Origin: Larkinella rosea | GTDB taxonomy: Bacteria; Bacteroidota; Bacteroidia; Cytophagales; Spirosomataceae | Length of the DNA: 64,000 nucleotides | Reading direction: 5' to 3' | NCBI RefSeq assembly: GCF_003858635.1 | Contig: NZ_RQJO01000009.1 | Coordinates: forward strand, 992,001 to 1,056,000 | Shown: one piece after another, positions 7,268 to 16,344 of the stretch | Position numbering within the stretch: the first letter of the stretch is position 1 | Layout of the letters: the number at the start of each line of letters is the position of its first letter | Program-made: the position numbers and the translations under genes | Notes under the pieces: generated by a model | Databases searched by the model: none | Told to the model about the DNA's origin: nothing | The model's input: only the letters and a program-made list of their open reading frames with translations

Positions 7268-9856
7268 ATGACCTTACCTCGTCTGTTAATTGCGTTCGTT
7301 TTTTGTACCCGGATGGCTTATGCACAATGGCAGCCCATGCCCTGGCCGGTGTTGAAATCGTACGATAAAAATCACCTCTACAACATCGCTTTACCGCTGG
7401 GTGGTATCGGCACGGGCACGGTTTCACTGGGCGGCCGGGGCGAACTGCGCGACTGGGAAATCATGAACAAACCCGCCAAGGGTTTCAGTACGGTGACGGT
7501 CGGAAACAACGCCCCATTTTTTGCGATCCACGTGCAGCCCGCCAGCGGCAAGTCCCAAACCAAAGCCCTGATCGGCCCGCTTGATCCGGCGGAATATCTG
7601 CATTACGAAGGTCGACCGGTGAACCAGCACGGTTTTCCGCGTTTTACGGAAGCTTCTTTCGATGCGGCCTATCCCTTTGGCCAGGTGAATTTGTCGGACA
7701 GTAAGATGCCGGTCAAGGTCCGAATCAAAGGTTTCAATCCGCTCATTCCCGGTAATGCCGATGCGAGCGGAATTCCGATTGCCGTGCTGGCGTATGAAGT
7801 GACCAATCCGGGAACGGAACCCCTGACGGTTTCGGTTTGTGGTTCGATGCGTAATTTTATCGGGAAGGATGGGAGCCATTACCAGAAAGACTGGAAGGGG
7901 GACATTGTGCCGACCGGTGCGAAAAAAAATACGAATGTCTACAAAACCGCTGCGGGCGTTCAGGGAATTTACATGTTCTCCGACAGCGTCAACCGGCGGG
8001 ACCCCGCCTGGGGAACCATCGCCCTGACGACTAACAGCTCAACGGGCGTCAGTTACCGCACCTCGTCGCGCTCCAACGACTGGGAAAATGCCATGCTCGA
8101 TTTCTGGGACGATTTCAGTGAAGACGGCAGACTGACGGAAAAGGCGAAACTGGTGGACGATGATCCGCTGGCGTCGCTGGCCGTTCAGAAAACCATTGCA
8201 CCCGGTCAAACCCAGACCTACACGTTTTTTATTACCTGGAACTTCCCGAACCGATTGGCCTGGTCGTCGTTCTCGGCCCAACCGGAGCAGAATACGATCG
8301 GCAATTATTACTCAACGAAGTATGCCGATGCCTGGGATGTGATCACGAAAACATTGCCACAATTACCGGTTTTGGAACAGAAAACCGTACAGTTTGTGAA
8401 TGCATTTGTTTCCAGTTCATACCCGGACGTGATCAAGGAAGCGGCTCTTTTTAATCTGGCAACCCTGCGTTCGCAAACGGTTTTTCGGATTCCGAGTGGA
8501 CAAATGATGGGTTGGGAGGGAGTTTTCGATGAATTTGGTTCGTGCTTCGGGTCGTGTACGCACGTCTGGAATTACGAACAGGCGACGGCATTTTTGTTTG
8601 CGGATTTATCCCAGTCGATGCGGGATATTGAGTTTAACTACGCAACCAACGACCTTGGAAAGATGAGCTTTCGGGTGATGCTGCCGTTGACGAAAGCACA
8701 AGACTGGAAAAATGCTGCCGCCGACGGACAGATGGGCACCGTTTTAAAATTTTACCGCGACTGGCAATTGTCCGGTAATTCGGATTTTTTGCGAAAGAAC
8801 TGGGAGCAGGTGAAGAAAGTAATGAGTTATGCCTGGATTCAGGGAGGCTGGGATGGCAATCAGGACGGTGTCATGGAAGGTCGGCAACACAACACGATGG
8901 ATGTCGATTATTACGGCCCGAATCCGCAGATGGGTTTCTGGTATCTGGGCGCACTGAAAGCCACCGCAGAAATGGCCACGGCCATGAAAGACAAAGAACT
9001 GGCTAAAAAATGCACGGATTTATTCCGGAAAGGCAGCGCCTGGATGGATCAGAATCTGTTCAATGGCGACTATTACGAACACAAAATTACCGATCCGAAG
9101 ACGTTTGCCTTTCTGGACTGGGAAGGAAAACCGGAGGTAAAAATCCCCGATTACCAGTTGGGGAAAGGCTGTCTGGTGGATCAACTGGTCGGGCAGATGA
9201 TGGCGCATATGCTGGGGCTGGGCTATCTGGCCAAACCGGAGAATATTCAGAAAACGCTGCAAAGTGTGATGAAATTCAATTATTTAGAGAATTTCTCCGA
9301 TCATTTCAACAACATGCGATCATACGTCATGGGTGACGAATCCGGGCTCTTGATGGCGAGCTGGCCCAAAGGCCGGCTGAAGGTTCCGTTTCCGTATTTC
9401 GCCGAATCCATGACCGGTTTTGAATACACGGCCGCTGTGGGCATGATCTACGAAGGCCAGACAGAAAATGCGCTGAAGTGCATTACTAGCATCCGCGACC
9501 GGTTCGATGGGCGCAAGCGCAACCCGTTTAATGAGCCGGAGTGCGGTTACCATTACGCCCGGTCGATGACGAGCTGGAATGCGGTTTTGGCCTGGAGCGG
9601 TTTTCTGTATTCCGGCATCACCGAGTCGATGACCTTCACTTCCAGGCCCGGAACCTATTTCTGGTCGAACGGATCGGCCTGGGGAACCTGTACTATTTCG
9701 GCGGAAGGAGCGGAAAACCGGGTGTCGTTAAAAGTACTGGAAGGGAAAATTCGTGTCCGGCAATTCCAGTTGGCAAATGGTGGCAAACACGCGTTTAAGC
9801 AAAGCCAGGAATTGACCGAAGACAAAACGCTGGATTTTACGATAAAGCGATTATAA
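7268..9856 (+). CDS. GH116 family glycosidase (glucosylceramidase/beta-glucosidase-like)
   Basis: 862 residues with signal peptide MTLPRLLIAFVFCTRMAYAQ, hence periplasmic or surface-exposed. The N-terminal GH116 beta-sandwich starts with ALPLGGIGTGTVSLGGRGELRD; the C-terminal (alpha/alpha)6 catalytic domain (DUF608) covers about residues 370-790. By comparison with TxGH116 and human GBA2, the nucleophile is E437 in WNYEQA and the acid/base is D545 in HNTMD. Known activities in the family include beta-glucosidase, beta-xylosidase and glucosylceramidase, and the substrate cannot be told from sequence alone. The sugar kinase gene starts 121 bases later on the same strand, which suggests, but does not show, linkage of sugar release with activation. 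Confidence 0.9.
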   Translation: MTLPRLLIAFVFCTRMAYAQWQPMPWPVLKSYDKNHLYNIALPLGGIGTGTVSLGGRGELRDWEIMNKPAKGFSTVTVGNNAPFFAIHVQPASGKSQTKALIGPLDPAEYLHYEGRPVNQHGFPRFTEASFDAAYPFGQVNLSDSKMPVKVRIKGFNPLIPGNADASGIPIAVLAYEVTNPGTEPLTVSVCGSMRNFIGKDGSHYQKDWKGDIVPTGAKKNTNVYKTAAGVQGIYMFSDSVNRRDPAWGTIALTTNSSTGVSYRTSSRSNDWENAMLDFWDDFSEDGRLTEKAKLVDDDPLASLAVQKTIAPGQTQTYTFFITWNFPNRLAWSSFSAQPEQNTIGNYYSTKYADAWDVITKTLPQLPVLEQKTVQFVNAFVSSSYPDVIKEAALFNLATLRSQTVFRIPSGQMMGWEGVFDEFGSCFGSCTHVWNYEQATAFLFADLSQSMRDIEFNYATNDLGKMSFRVMLPLTKAQDWKNAAADGQMGTVLKFYRDWQLSGNSDFLRKNWEQVKKVMSYAWIQGGWDGNQDGVMEGRQHNTMDVDYYGPNPQMGFWYLGALKATAEMATAMKDKELAKKCTDLFRKGSAWMDQNLFNGDYYEHKITDPKTFAFLDWEGKPEVKIPDYQLGKGCLVDQLVGQMMAHMLGLGYLAKPENIQKTLQSVMKFNYLENFSDHFNNMRSYVMGDESGLLMASWPKGRLKVPFPYFAESMTGFEYTAAVGMIYEGQTENALKCITSIRDRFDGRKRNPFNEPECGYHYARSMTSWNAVLAWSGFLYSGITESMTFTSRPGTYFWSNGSAWGTCTISAEGAENRVSLKVLEGKIRVRQFQLANGGKHAFKQSQELTEDKTLDFTIKRL

Positions 9857-9977
9857 CGAAAAAAATAACCTAAAAACCGTCTTTACCTAAAACCGGAAGC
9901 CTAATTGGTCATTTTTCATTGTTCATTAGTCATATAACCCCTAACTTGCCGTCCAACGTTACCAATTAGTAGAACTC

Positions 9978-10973
9978 TTGATTATTGAAACTCGCGCCTA
10001 TGCCCGCGCCGGGCTGTTAGGCAATCCATCTGACGGTTTTTTTGGCAAAACGATCTCGATTTCCGTTCGGAACTTCGGCGCTTCGGTGTCGCTGTACGAG
10101 TCGCCGGAACTGAACATTGAGCCACAGGAACAAGACACCAACTCGTTTCGGAGTATTTACCACCTGCGCGATGCCGTTGCTTCGCTGGGCTACCACGGCG
10201 GTGTGCCCCTCATCAAAGCGGCTCTGAAACGCTTTTGTGAATACTGCGATCAACGCGATATCCGGCTTCCCAACAAAAATTTCACCATTCGCTACAGCAC
10301 GTCCATTCCGCGCCAGGTGGGTCTTTCGGGCTCCAGTGCCATCATTGTGGCTACCTTTCGGGCTTTGATGAAATTCTACCAGGTCGAAATTCCGCTGCCT
10401 GAGCTGCCGACGCTGGTTTTGAAAACCGAATCGGAGGAACTGGGCATTACCGCCGGATTGCAGGATCGGGTGATCCAGTGTTACGAAGGCTGTGTGTACA
10501 TGAATTTCGAGCGGGCGTTTCTGGAAGCAAACGGCCACGGGCAATACGAACCCATCGATCCGCATCGGTTGCCCAAACTGTACATTGCCTATAAAACCTC
10601 GCTGGGTAAGCAGTCGGGCCGGATTCACAACGATGTTCGGTCGCGTTGGGACAAGGGGGAAGAGCTGGTTGTCAAAACCTTACAGGACATCGCCGACGTG
10701 GCTCGGCAAGGGCATGAAGCGATTCTGAACAGCGACACCGACCAACTTCACGCACTCGTCAATCAAAATTTCGACCTCCGCCGGCGCATTTACAACATCA
10801 GCGAAAGCAACCTGGAAATGATTTCGGCGGCCCGGCGCATCGGCGCATCGGCTTCGTTCGCTGGCTCGGGCGGGGCCATTGTCGGCATTTACAAGGACGA
10901 CGACATGTTGAACCGCCTGTTTGTTCAGATGAAACAACTAAACGCCCGAGTTATCAAGCCATACGTAGTTTAA
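9978..10973 (+). CDS. GHMP-family sugar kinase, glucuronokinase-like
   Basis: 331 residues beginning at TTG 9978; no in-frame ATG lies nearby, and the start MIIETRAYARAGLLGNPSDG is exactly where GHMP kinases begin. Motif 1 is GLLGNPSDGFFGKT (12-25), the ATP-binding motif 2 is PRQVGLSGSSA (111-121) and motif 3 is SFAGSGGAIVGI near 290. The pattern, especially LLGNPSDG and the spacing, resembles plant glucuronokinase (GlcA to GlcA-1-phosphate) more than galactokinase or mevalonate kinase. The next gene is galU, whose product could convert the resulting sugar-1-phosphate to a UDP-sugar. The exact sugar is inferred. A hairpin fills the gap to galU. Confidence 0.8.
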   Translation: MIIETRAYARAGLLGNPSDGFFGKTISISVRNFGASVSLYESPELNIEPQEQDTNSFRSIYHLRDAVASLGYHGGVPLIKAALKRFCEYCDQRDIRLPNKNFTIRYSTSIPRQVGLSGSSAIIVATFRALMKFYQVEIPLPELPTLVLKTESEELGITAGLQDRVIQCYEGCVYMNFERAFLEANGHGQYEPIDPHRLPKLYIAYKTSLGKQSGRIHNDVRSRWDKGEELVVKTLQDIADVARQGHEAILNSDTDQLHALVNQNFDLRRRIYNISESNLEMISAARRIGASASFAGSGGAIVGIYKDDDMLNRLFVQMKQLNARVIKPYVV

Positions 10974-10985
10974 ATTTATGGAGTG

Positions 10986-11081
10986 AATGAGTGACTGTGC
11001 GATGGAGTGAAAAAGGCGGGTTAACAGCCTGCTTTCCTGCTCGTCGCTTCGCTCAATCACTCCATCGCACAATCACTCATT
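10986..11081 (+). repeat. Hairpin filling the kinase-galU gap, abutting the galU ATG
   Basis: Arms of 25 bases at 10986-11010 and 11057-11081 match at 24 of 25 positions; the single exception allows a G-U pair in RNA. The loop is 46 bases. The right arm ends on the base before the galU start codon. The left arm is itself made of repeated words (GAGTGAATGAGTGA). It could be an intercistronic attenuator, a processing site or a terminator with a start codon held in structure. Confidence 0.8.
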
Positions 11082-11951
11082 ATGATTAAGAAAGCTGTTA
11101 TTCCTGCTGCCGGTTTGGGAACCCGGTTTTTACCGGCGACGAAAGCGCAACCGAAAGAAATGCTACCCATTATCGATACGCCCACGATTCAGTATGTCGT
11201 GCAGGAGGCCGTCGATTCGGGCATTGAAGATATTCTGATTATTACCGGCAAGGGTAAACGCTCGATCGAAGATCACTTCGACCGGAATTACGAACTGGAA
11301 ACCCGGCTGGAAGAAAAAGAAGACGAAGCGCTGCTGCTCGAAATGCGCCGGTTGTCGGACATGGCGGATATTCATTTTGTTCGTCAGAAAGAACTGAACG
11401 GGTTGGGAGATGCGATTTATTACGCCCGTCATCATGTTGGTAATGAGCCCTTTGCGGTTTTATTGGGCGACACGATCATGGATTCAGTAATTCCGGTCAC
11501 GCAGCAGTTGATCGACACCTACGACCAGTATCGCGGAACCGTCATTGCCGTTGAGGAAGTGCCTGCCGACAAGGTAAACCGTTACGGGATTGTGGGTGGA
11601 ACGGCCCTGAGCGACAGCATCATGGAACTGAGCACGCTGGTCGAAAAACCGTCTATCAAAGCCGCTCCGTCGAATCTGGCCATTGCCGGTCGGTATATTT
11701 TGACGCCCGATATTTTTGCAGCTATTGAGCAAACCGCCAAGGGGAAAAACAACGAAATTCAGTTGACGGATGCGATGTTGCTGCTGCTCAAGCGGGAAAA
11801 TCTGTACTCGCACCGCATCGAAGGCAAGCGCCACGACATTGGCAACAAACTGGATTTTCTGAAAACGACGGTCGAATTTGCGCTGAAACGCAAGGAGTTT
11901 TCGGCTCCATTCCTGGCGTTTTTGAAGGAAATCGTAGCAACGCATTCGTAA
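11082..11951 (+). CDS. galU: UTP-glucose-1-phosphate uridylyltransferase
   Basis: 289 residues, the usual length of bacterial GalU. The nucleotide-binding signature AAGLGTRFLPATKAQPKE is at residues 9-26 and MLPIIDTPTIQYVV follows; GLGDAIYYAR, FAVLLGDTI, LVEKP and GRYILTPDIF, with NEIQLTDA, are all at expected places. The enzyme makes UDP-glucose from UTP and glucose-1-phosphate for cell-envelope glycans and glycogen-type metabolism. Its position after a glucuronokinase-like gene raises the possibility of wider sugar-1-phosphate use, as in plant UDP-sugar pyrophosphorylase, although the protein itself is ordinary GalU. A strong terminator follows immediately. Confidence 0.95.
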   Translation: MIKKAVIPAAGLGTRFLPATKAQPKEMLPIIDTPTIQYVVQEAVDSGIEDILIITGKGKRSIEDHFDRNYELETRLEEKEDEALLLEMRRLSDMADIHFVRQKELNGLGDAIYYARHHVGNEPFAVLLGDTIMDSVIPVTQQLIDTYDQYRGTVIAVEEVPADKVNRYGIVGGTALSDSIMELSTLVEKPSIKAAPSNLAIAGRYILTPDIFAAIEQTAKGKNNEIQLTDAMLLLLKRENLYSHRIEGKRHDIGNKLDFLKTTVEFALKRKEFSAPFLAFLKEIVATHS

Positions 11952-11990
11952 ACGTACCCACGGGCCGCCTGGCGGTCCGTGGGTACGTTT
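11950..11990. terminator. Bidirectional terminator between galU and the TlpA-like gene
   Basis: Arms 11950-11969 and 11971-11990 match at 19 of 20 positions, beginning AAACGTACCCACGG, and the right arm ends in a T-run. It fills the entire space between two convergent stop codons (11951 and 11991). Related words occur in the element at 46901-46953. Confidence 0.88.
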
Positions 11991-13118
11991 TTACGGGTTG
12001 CTGAAAACCAGCGCGAGCTGCTTTTCGAGTTCGGCGCCGTGAAGCCCTTTGCGGATTACAAAGCCTTCTTTGTCGATCAGCAGATTCATCGGAATCGAAT
12101 TGTTTCCATATTGAGTGCCGACCACGTTCCTGTTACCGACCCGATCGGAAAGCTGGGTCCAGGGTAAATTGGCTTTCTGAAGCGCTTTCTTCCAGGCTCC
12201 GCGATCTTCGTCAACCGAAATACTGACGATCTCAAGGCCTTTGCCTTTGTATTGTTTGTAGAGGGTTTTGAGCCGGGCATGTTCCCGCTGGCAATGATCG
12301 CACCAACTGGCCCAGAAATCGATGAGAAGCACATTACCTTTCCTGGCCAGCAGAGTAACCGGTTTTTCTTTTTTGTCGGTTAAAACCAGATTGGGAGCGA
12401 ACTGCCGCAATAAAGCCATCTGGTCAATAACCTGATCGTGAATATACTTGCCAACCGAATGGGTTTGAAGCGAATAATCGAGTCGGTTGAATAAGCTTTT
12501 AGCGCGTTCCTTTGGCAGATCAGGCAGGATTTCCAGTAACGTAAAAAGGCTGACAAACGATTTGGGGTTGAAGCCGATAAAGGTAGATTTGATATCCAGA
12601 ATACCGTTGTGCAAATCCTGGTACCGTTTATTCAGAACAAACGAATTGGTTGCATCGCCATTGTGCACCGCATGTAGCATCGCAGGTTCAAGATTTTTCT
12701 GCGCCTTCAGGTACATTTCAATGGATTGATGCAGAATCAGTTCATCCCGAAAGGACGGACTTCCCAAAATCGACGCTCGCTCCAGCGAGTCGGCATGACC
12801 AACGATGCTGACGGGCGTATTGTCCAGTATAAAGAATTTAAGCTGGGTACGGGTTTGCCCTTTGATGCCAATGGCAAAATAATTCGGTTCGCCGAGTATT
12901 CCTTCCATCGAAAAACGACCCGCTCTGGCGACGCAGGAATCGATTCGTCTCACCTGCAGATTCGGCGTATTGAGCTCCGAGTGGGGGATTAGATAAACTG
13001 TCTGACTGTCCAGATTTTTCAGGTACCCGGTAATCGAATAACGGGCTGCCGGTTTCTGACCAGATACCTTTCCAGCCAGCAGGAGCGCGCAAACGAGCAT
13101 GATCCGGTTCATAGCCAT
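11991..13118 (-). CDS. TlpA/ResA-like thiol-disulfide oxidoreductase with DUF4369
   Basis: 375 residues from the ATG at 13118, chosen because MAMNRIMLVCALLLAG is a clean signal peptide; the frame extends 48 bases further to another ATG. The N-terminal half carries a DUF4369-type beta domain (YSITGYLKNLDSQTVYL). The C-terminal half (about 230-375) is an AhpC/TSA-Redoxin fold with the active site WCDHC, catalytic cysteines C273 and C276, and the cis-Pro segment NSIPMNLLIDKEG. Such proteins reduce or relay disulfides in the periplasm, for example for cytochrome c maturation. No cytochrome maturation genes are near; it stands between galU and a DoxX-like gene. Confidence 0.9.
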   Translation of the reverse strand: MAMNRIMLVCALLLAGKVSGQKPAARYSITGYLKNLDSQTVYLIPHSELNTPNLQVRRIDSCVARAGRFSMEGILGEPNYFAIGIKGQTRTQLKFFILDNTPVSIVGHADSLERASILGSPSFRDELILHQSIEMYLKAQKNLEPAMLHAVHNGDATNSFVLNKRYQDLHNGILDIKSTFIGFNPKSFVSLFTLLEILPDLPKERAKSLFNRLDYSLQTHSVGKYIHDQVIDQMALLRQFAPNLVLTDKKEKPVTLLARKGNVLLIDFWASWCDHCQREHARLKTLYKQYKGKGLEIVSISVDEDRGAWKKALQKANLPWTQLSDRVGNRNVVGTQYGNNSIPMNLLIDKEGFVIRKGLHGAELEKQLALVFSNP

Positions 13119-13229
13119 TCCGTTTAAAATCAGTTGTAATTTCAAGAAAATCTTCCGAAAGTACAAACTATTTTTATAGTTATTTTTTGAAACTACCTAA
13201 ACGGTTTCGTATGACTGCGGTTTCATTTT

Positions 13230-14528
13230 TTACCGGTTGAGCGGATATTCGTTGATCCAGTGAAAACCCCGGTTTACCAGAAGAAATTGCTCGATATTTT
13301 GCTTCTTCAGCCGGGCGTAAATCGAATCTTTGCGAAACATACCCTTTAAAATCAGCGTGTTTGTATCCGGCCGCTGGTAGGACAGGCGGTATTTATGTGC
13401 TGTATCAAACCGGGTATACAGCACCGCTTTCAGCTTGACTGTATCCGGTTCAAAGGCAAAGCGTCGCAGGGAATCGTTCATCAGACGGATCGTCAGGCTG
13501 GGGTATTTTCGATAGCCCGCAACAACCACTTGCCGCCATCGCGTGGTGTCTGTCATCATTGGCCTGAGCGTATCGCCATTTACCGCAAAACTTTCAACGT
13601 GATAAAGGCCGTAAAGGGGCGGTTTCGGGGCCGAGTCCCCGTATTCTTTGGTTGTGGCCAATCCATCGAAAATATGAGAATACAAGGCCAGGCCGATGAT
13701 GACGGTTTTGATAACCAGTCGGCCAATCCGCCAGCGACGCGTCGTACGGAAGGGCGTCAGATCAAGCGCGGGGGCCGGGCGGTTTAGCAACAAGACATGG
13801 ATCAATCGTTTTCCTTCGGCGGAAAGTACGAAAAGTGTCATCAATAGCAGATTCGACGAATATAATTTTACCGGTATATCAAAGCAGAAGTTAATGGCCA
13901 CAATATTACCAATGACGGCCACGAGGATAACCGCTCCAAATGCCGTTGTTCGGCGAAACAGCAGCAACCCACCGCCGATAATCTCGCCCAGTCCCGTAAA
14001 CCAGTTGTAGGCTGTTGAATAGCCCATAAAGGTCCACGCCAGCCCCATGGGCGACGACTGGCCGTAGGGTTGCATGAGCCTGTTTAGGTTCGGAGCCGGA
14101 AATTGCGTCTTGAAAACTTTCGCAAAACCGTAGGTGAACATGGTGAATGCCAGGTAATACCGTAACACCACAACCAACCAGTACAGCAATGTATTGTAAT
14201 TCGGGCGGTGGTGATCCAGGGCTGACCAGATGAGTAATGCCGTAAACGACACTACGCCAAAGCAGAGTAATTGGACATAATTGAACGTCGTATCGCCACT
14301 GCCATTCGGAAAAACCGTGATTTCGTATGGCAACTGCAAAACGGTACGGCCTATCCACGGCACCAGCGCGTTCCAGGCATTGTTGTAGTATTCAATGAGC
14401 ACATTTGAACCGGGAAGGTGTTCAAACGGAAAGGGAAAAACGTAGAGAATGAAGTAAACGAAGAAAAACCGGAAAGCCAGTTTTTGCGCCGTATTCCACT
14501 GCAAAGGATAGACAAGAGGCTGGGTCAT
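13230..14528 (-). CDS. DoxX-like polytopic membrane protein
   Basis: 432 residues with about eight to nine hydrophobic helices (for example FRFFFVYFILYVF at the start and TLLYWLVVVLRYYLAFTMF). The central region YGFAKVF ... FTGLGEIIGGGLLLF resembles DoxX/SURF4-type membrane proteins, in which a helix pair with a Gly-rich turn is characteristic. The C-terminal 130 residues after the last helices are soluble and beta-rich. Function unknown. It precedes the TlpA-like gene on the same strand with a 111-base gap, so the DoxX-thioredoxin pairing seen elsewhere for redox functions is possible but unproven. Confidence 0.7.
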   Translation of the reverse strand: MTQPLVYPLQWNTAQKLAFRFFFVYFILYVFPFPFEHLPGSNVLIEYYNNAWNALVPWIGRTVLQLPYEITVFPNGSGDTTFNYVQLLCFGVVSFTALLIWSALDHHRPNYNTLLYWLVVVLRYYLAFTMFTYGFAKVFKTQFPAPNLNRLMQPYGQSSPMGLAWTFMGYSTAYNWFTGLGEIIGGGLLLFRRTTAFGAVILVAVIGNIVAINFCFDIPVKLYSSNLLLMTLFVLSAEGKRLIHVLLLNRPAPALDLTPFRTTRRWRIGRLVIKTVIIGLALYSHIFDGLATTKEYGDSAPKPPLYGLYHVESFAVNGDTLRPMMTDTTRWRQVVVAGYRKYPSLTIRLMNDSLRRFAFEPDTVKLKAVLYTRFDTAHKYRLSYQRPDTNTLILKGMFRKDSIYARLKKQNIEQFLLVNRGFHWINEYPLNR

Positions 14529-14601
14529 GACTCAGTGTAACGGGAGTAAATCGATGACAAAATACGACCGGTGACTCACTATGCAAACCGCTATTCGAAA
14601 A

Positions 14602-15849
14602 TTATGACGTGAAATCGGCGAAGGCCTGCCCAACCCGCCAGACTTCCTCAAATGTGTTGTAGAGAGGCACCGGAGCCAGTCGGATGCAGTCCGGTTCGCG
14701 CCAGTCGCCGATGATGCCCTGCCCGGTCAAGTGGTTAAATACGGTTTTTCCGCCGGTTTTGATCCGAAGTGATAGTTGGCAACCGCGCTCGGCGGTATTG
14801 GGAGGTGTAATGATTTCTACCGTTGCGGTTTCCTGCAGCCCATCAGCCAGAAAACCGGTCAGTAATTCGCTTTTCCGACGCAGTTCCTCCATTCCGGCTT
14901 CCGCCGTAATCGCTAAGGCTGCCTCGTGAACGGCCATCGCTAAAACCGGCGGGGTGCTGAGCTGCCAGCCGTCGGCACCCGGCATCGGCACAAAACCTTT
15001 GGTCATTTCAAACCGCCGGGCTTCGTCGTATCCCCACCAGCCTGCCAGGCGGGGCAAATTTGAACCGTGGTGTTTTTCGTGAATAAAAACGCCGGAAACA
15101 CCACCAGGTCCGGAATTAAGGTATTTATACGAACACCAGAACGCGAAATCGACACCCCAATCGTGGAGTTTCAGCGGAACATTACCGACGGCGTGCGCCA
15201 GATCGAAACCAACCGGAACCCCTATTTCGTGGGCTTTTTGGGCAATGGCCGCCATATCGAAAACCTGGCCGGTGTAATAATGCAAACCGCTCATCAGCAC
15301 CAGTGCCAGCGAATTCTGGTGTTGTTCGATGGCCGTCAGAATGTCTTCCGTGCGCCAGGTGTGTTCGTTGGGTCGCGGAAAAACCTCCAGAAGGGTTTCG
15401 TCGGGATTGAGGCCCCGGTTTCGGATGTGACTTTCGAGTGCGTATTGATCCGACGGAAAATCACCGCCGATGGTCAGAATCCGACTGCGGTTTGGGGTAG
15501 GTTGATAAAAGGACGTGAGCAGCAGGTGCAGATTAACCGTCAGGTTGTTCATCGGACACACTTCCGATGGATTGGCACCCGCAATTTGCGCGAGCGGTTT
15601 TTTGCAACGCTGATGAATCGAAAGCCAGGGATTTTCGCCTTCAAACCAGCCTTCTACCCCGTGTTGCTGCCAGATTACCAGTTCCTGATCCAGTGCCAGC
15701 CGGGCGGTTTGGGGTTGCAGTCCGAGCGAATTGCCACAAAAATAAATGAGCGGTTTTCCGTTGCGTTCGGGAATGTAAAACCGTTTGCGAAAGGACTGAA
15801 GTGGATCAGTGCGGTCGAGTTGTTGGGCAAACTCCAGTGAGTTCTCCAT
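14602..15849 (-). CDS. kynU: Kynureninase
   Basis: 415 residues, standard family length. It is a PLP-dependent fold-type I enzyme that cleaves L-kynurenine to anthranilate and alanine, or 3-hydroxykynurenine to 3-hydroxyanthranilate. The PLP lysine is K242 in SYKYLN; other signatures are YFCGNSLGLQP (substrate and PLP phosphate region), FDLAHAVGNVPL with the PLP-pyridine aspartate, and GVEGWFEGENPW near the N terminus. No kynurenine monooxygenase, tryptophan dioxygenase or formamidase lies in the window, so it is a scattered member of the tryptophan catabolic or NAD pathway. A hairpin sits 14 bases upstream of its start. Confidence 0.95.
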   Translation of the reverse strand: MENSLEFAQQLDRTDPLQSFRKRFYIPERNGKPLIYFCGNSLGLQPQTARLALDQELVIWQQHGVEGWFEGENPWLSIHQRCKKPLAQIAGANPSEVCPMNNLTVNLHLLLTSFYQPTPNRSRILTIGGDFPSDQYALESHIRNRGLNPDETLLEVFPRPNEHTWRTEDILTAIEQHQNSLALVLMSGLHYYTGQVFDMAAIAQKAHEIGVPVGFDLAHAVGNVPLKLHDWGVDFAFWCSYKYLNSGPGGVSGVFIHEKHHGSNLPRLAGWWGYDEARRFEMTKGFVPMPGADGWQLSTPPVLAMAVHEAALAITAEAGMEELRRKSELLTGFLADGLQETATVEIITPPNTAERGCQLSLRIKTGGKTVFNHLTGQGIIGDWREPDCIRLAPVPLYNTFEEVWRVGQAFADFTS

Positions 15850-15863
15850 AAATGAGTTGAGAA

Positions 15864-15962
15864 CTAAGAATTATGAGTTAAGAAAATGCTATTGGGAAGT
15901 ATAGACTTTTCACTGCAAGCGCGGCTCCGTCTAACTTTTAACTCTTAATTCATAACTCTTAA
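15864..15962 (-). repeat. Hairpin filling the gap between the HMA gene and kynU
   Basis: Arms at 15864-15883 and 15943-15962 match at 17 of 20 positions (words like AAGAATTATGAGTTAAG). One arm lies 14 bases from the kynU ATG and the other ends one base from the stop codon of the upstream HMA gene. The arms contain internal direct repeats of TTAAGA/TTATGA. Same architecture as at 10986-11081. Confidence 0.65.
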
Positions 15963-15963
15963 C

Positions 15964-16311
15964 TTATTTATGACCGCTTTTTTTGCAGCAGGAAGGGAGT
16001 TTGGCGTATCCTTTCTCATCAGCCATTACTTCGTCGGCATCGTAACCGGTTTTAGAAATAGTGGCTTTGATCTTGTTAACGTCGGTTTTCTTCGGATTGT
16101 AGCGAACCGTAACGACTTTGTCCTTCAGATCCAGATTCGATTCCTTGATTCCCTTCTCAAAAGCCAGGTTGCGCTCGATGCGTTCCTTGCACATTTCGCA
16201 AATGGCCGACGTTTTGATTTTAACTTCTTTTTCATTGTCGTCACCGGCTTTTGCGGGTAAGCCCAGCGCCAGAAACAGAATCGTTATCAGACCAAACAGG
16301 TGTTTTTTCAT
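15964..16311 (-). CDS. Secreted heavy-metal-associated (HMA) domain protein
   Basis: 115 residues with signal peptide MKKHLFGLITILFLALGL, cleavage near AKA-GD. Residues about 30-98 form a ferredoxin-like HMA fold with metal-binding C38-x-x-C41 (ICEMC) and the later TVRYNPKKTDVNKI strand-helix. An added Cys pair C108-C109 and a final His follow at the C terminus. HMA proteins carry Cu(I) or similar soft metals; this one would be periplasmic. It is the last gene of the minus-strand metal cluster. Confidence 0.88.
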   Translation of the reverse strand: MKKHLFGLITILFLALGLPAKAGDDNEKEVKIKTSAICEMCKERIERNLAFEKGIKESNLDLKDKVVTVRYNPKKTDVNKIKATISKTGYDADEVMADEKGYAKLPSCCKKSGHK

Positions 16312-16344
16312 GGATATAATGAGTTCGTATGCAATGAATTTCGA

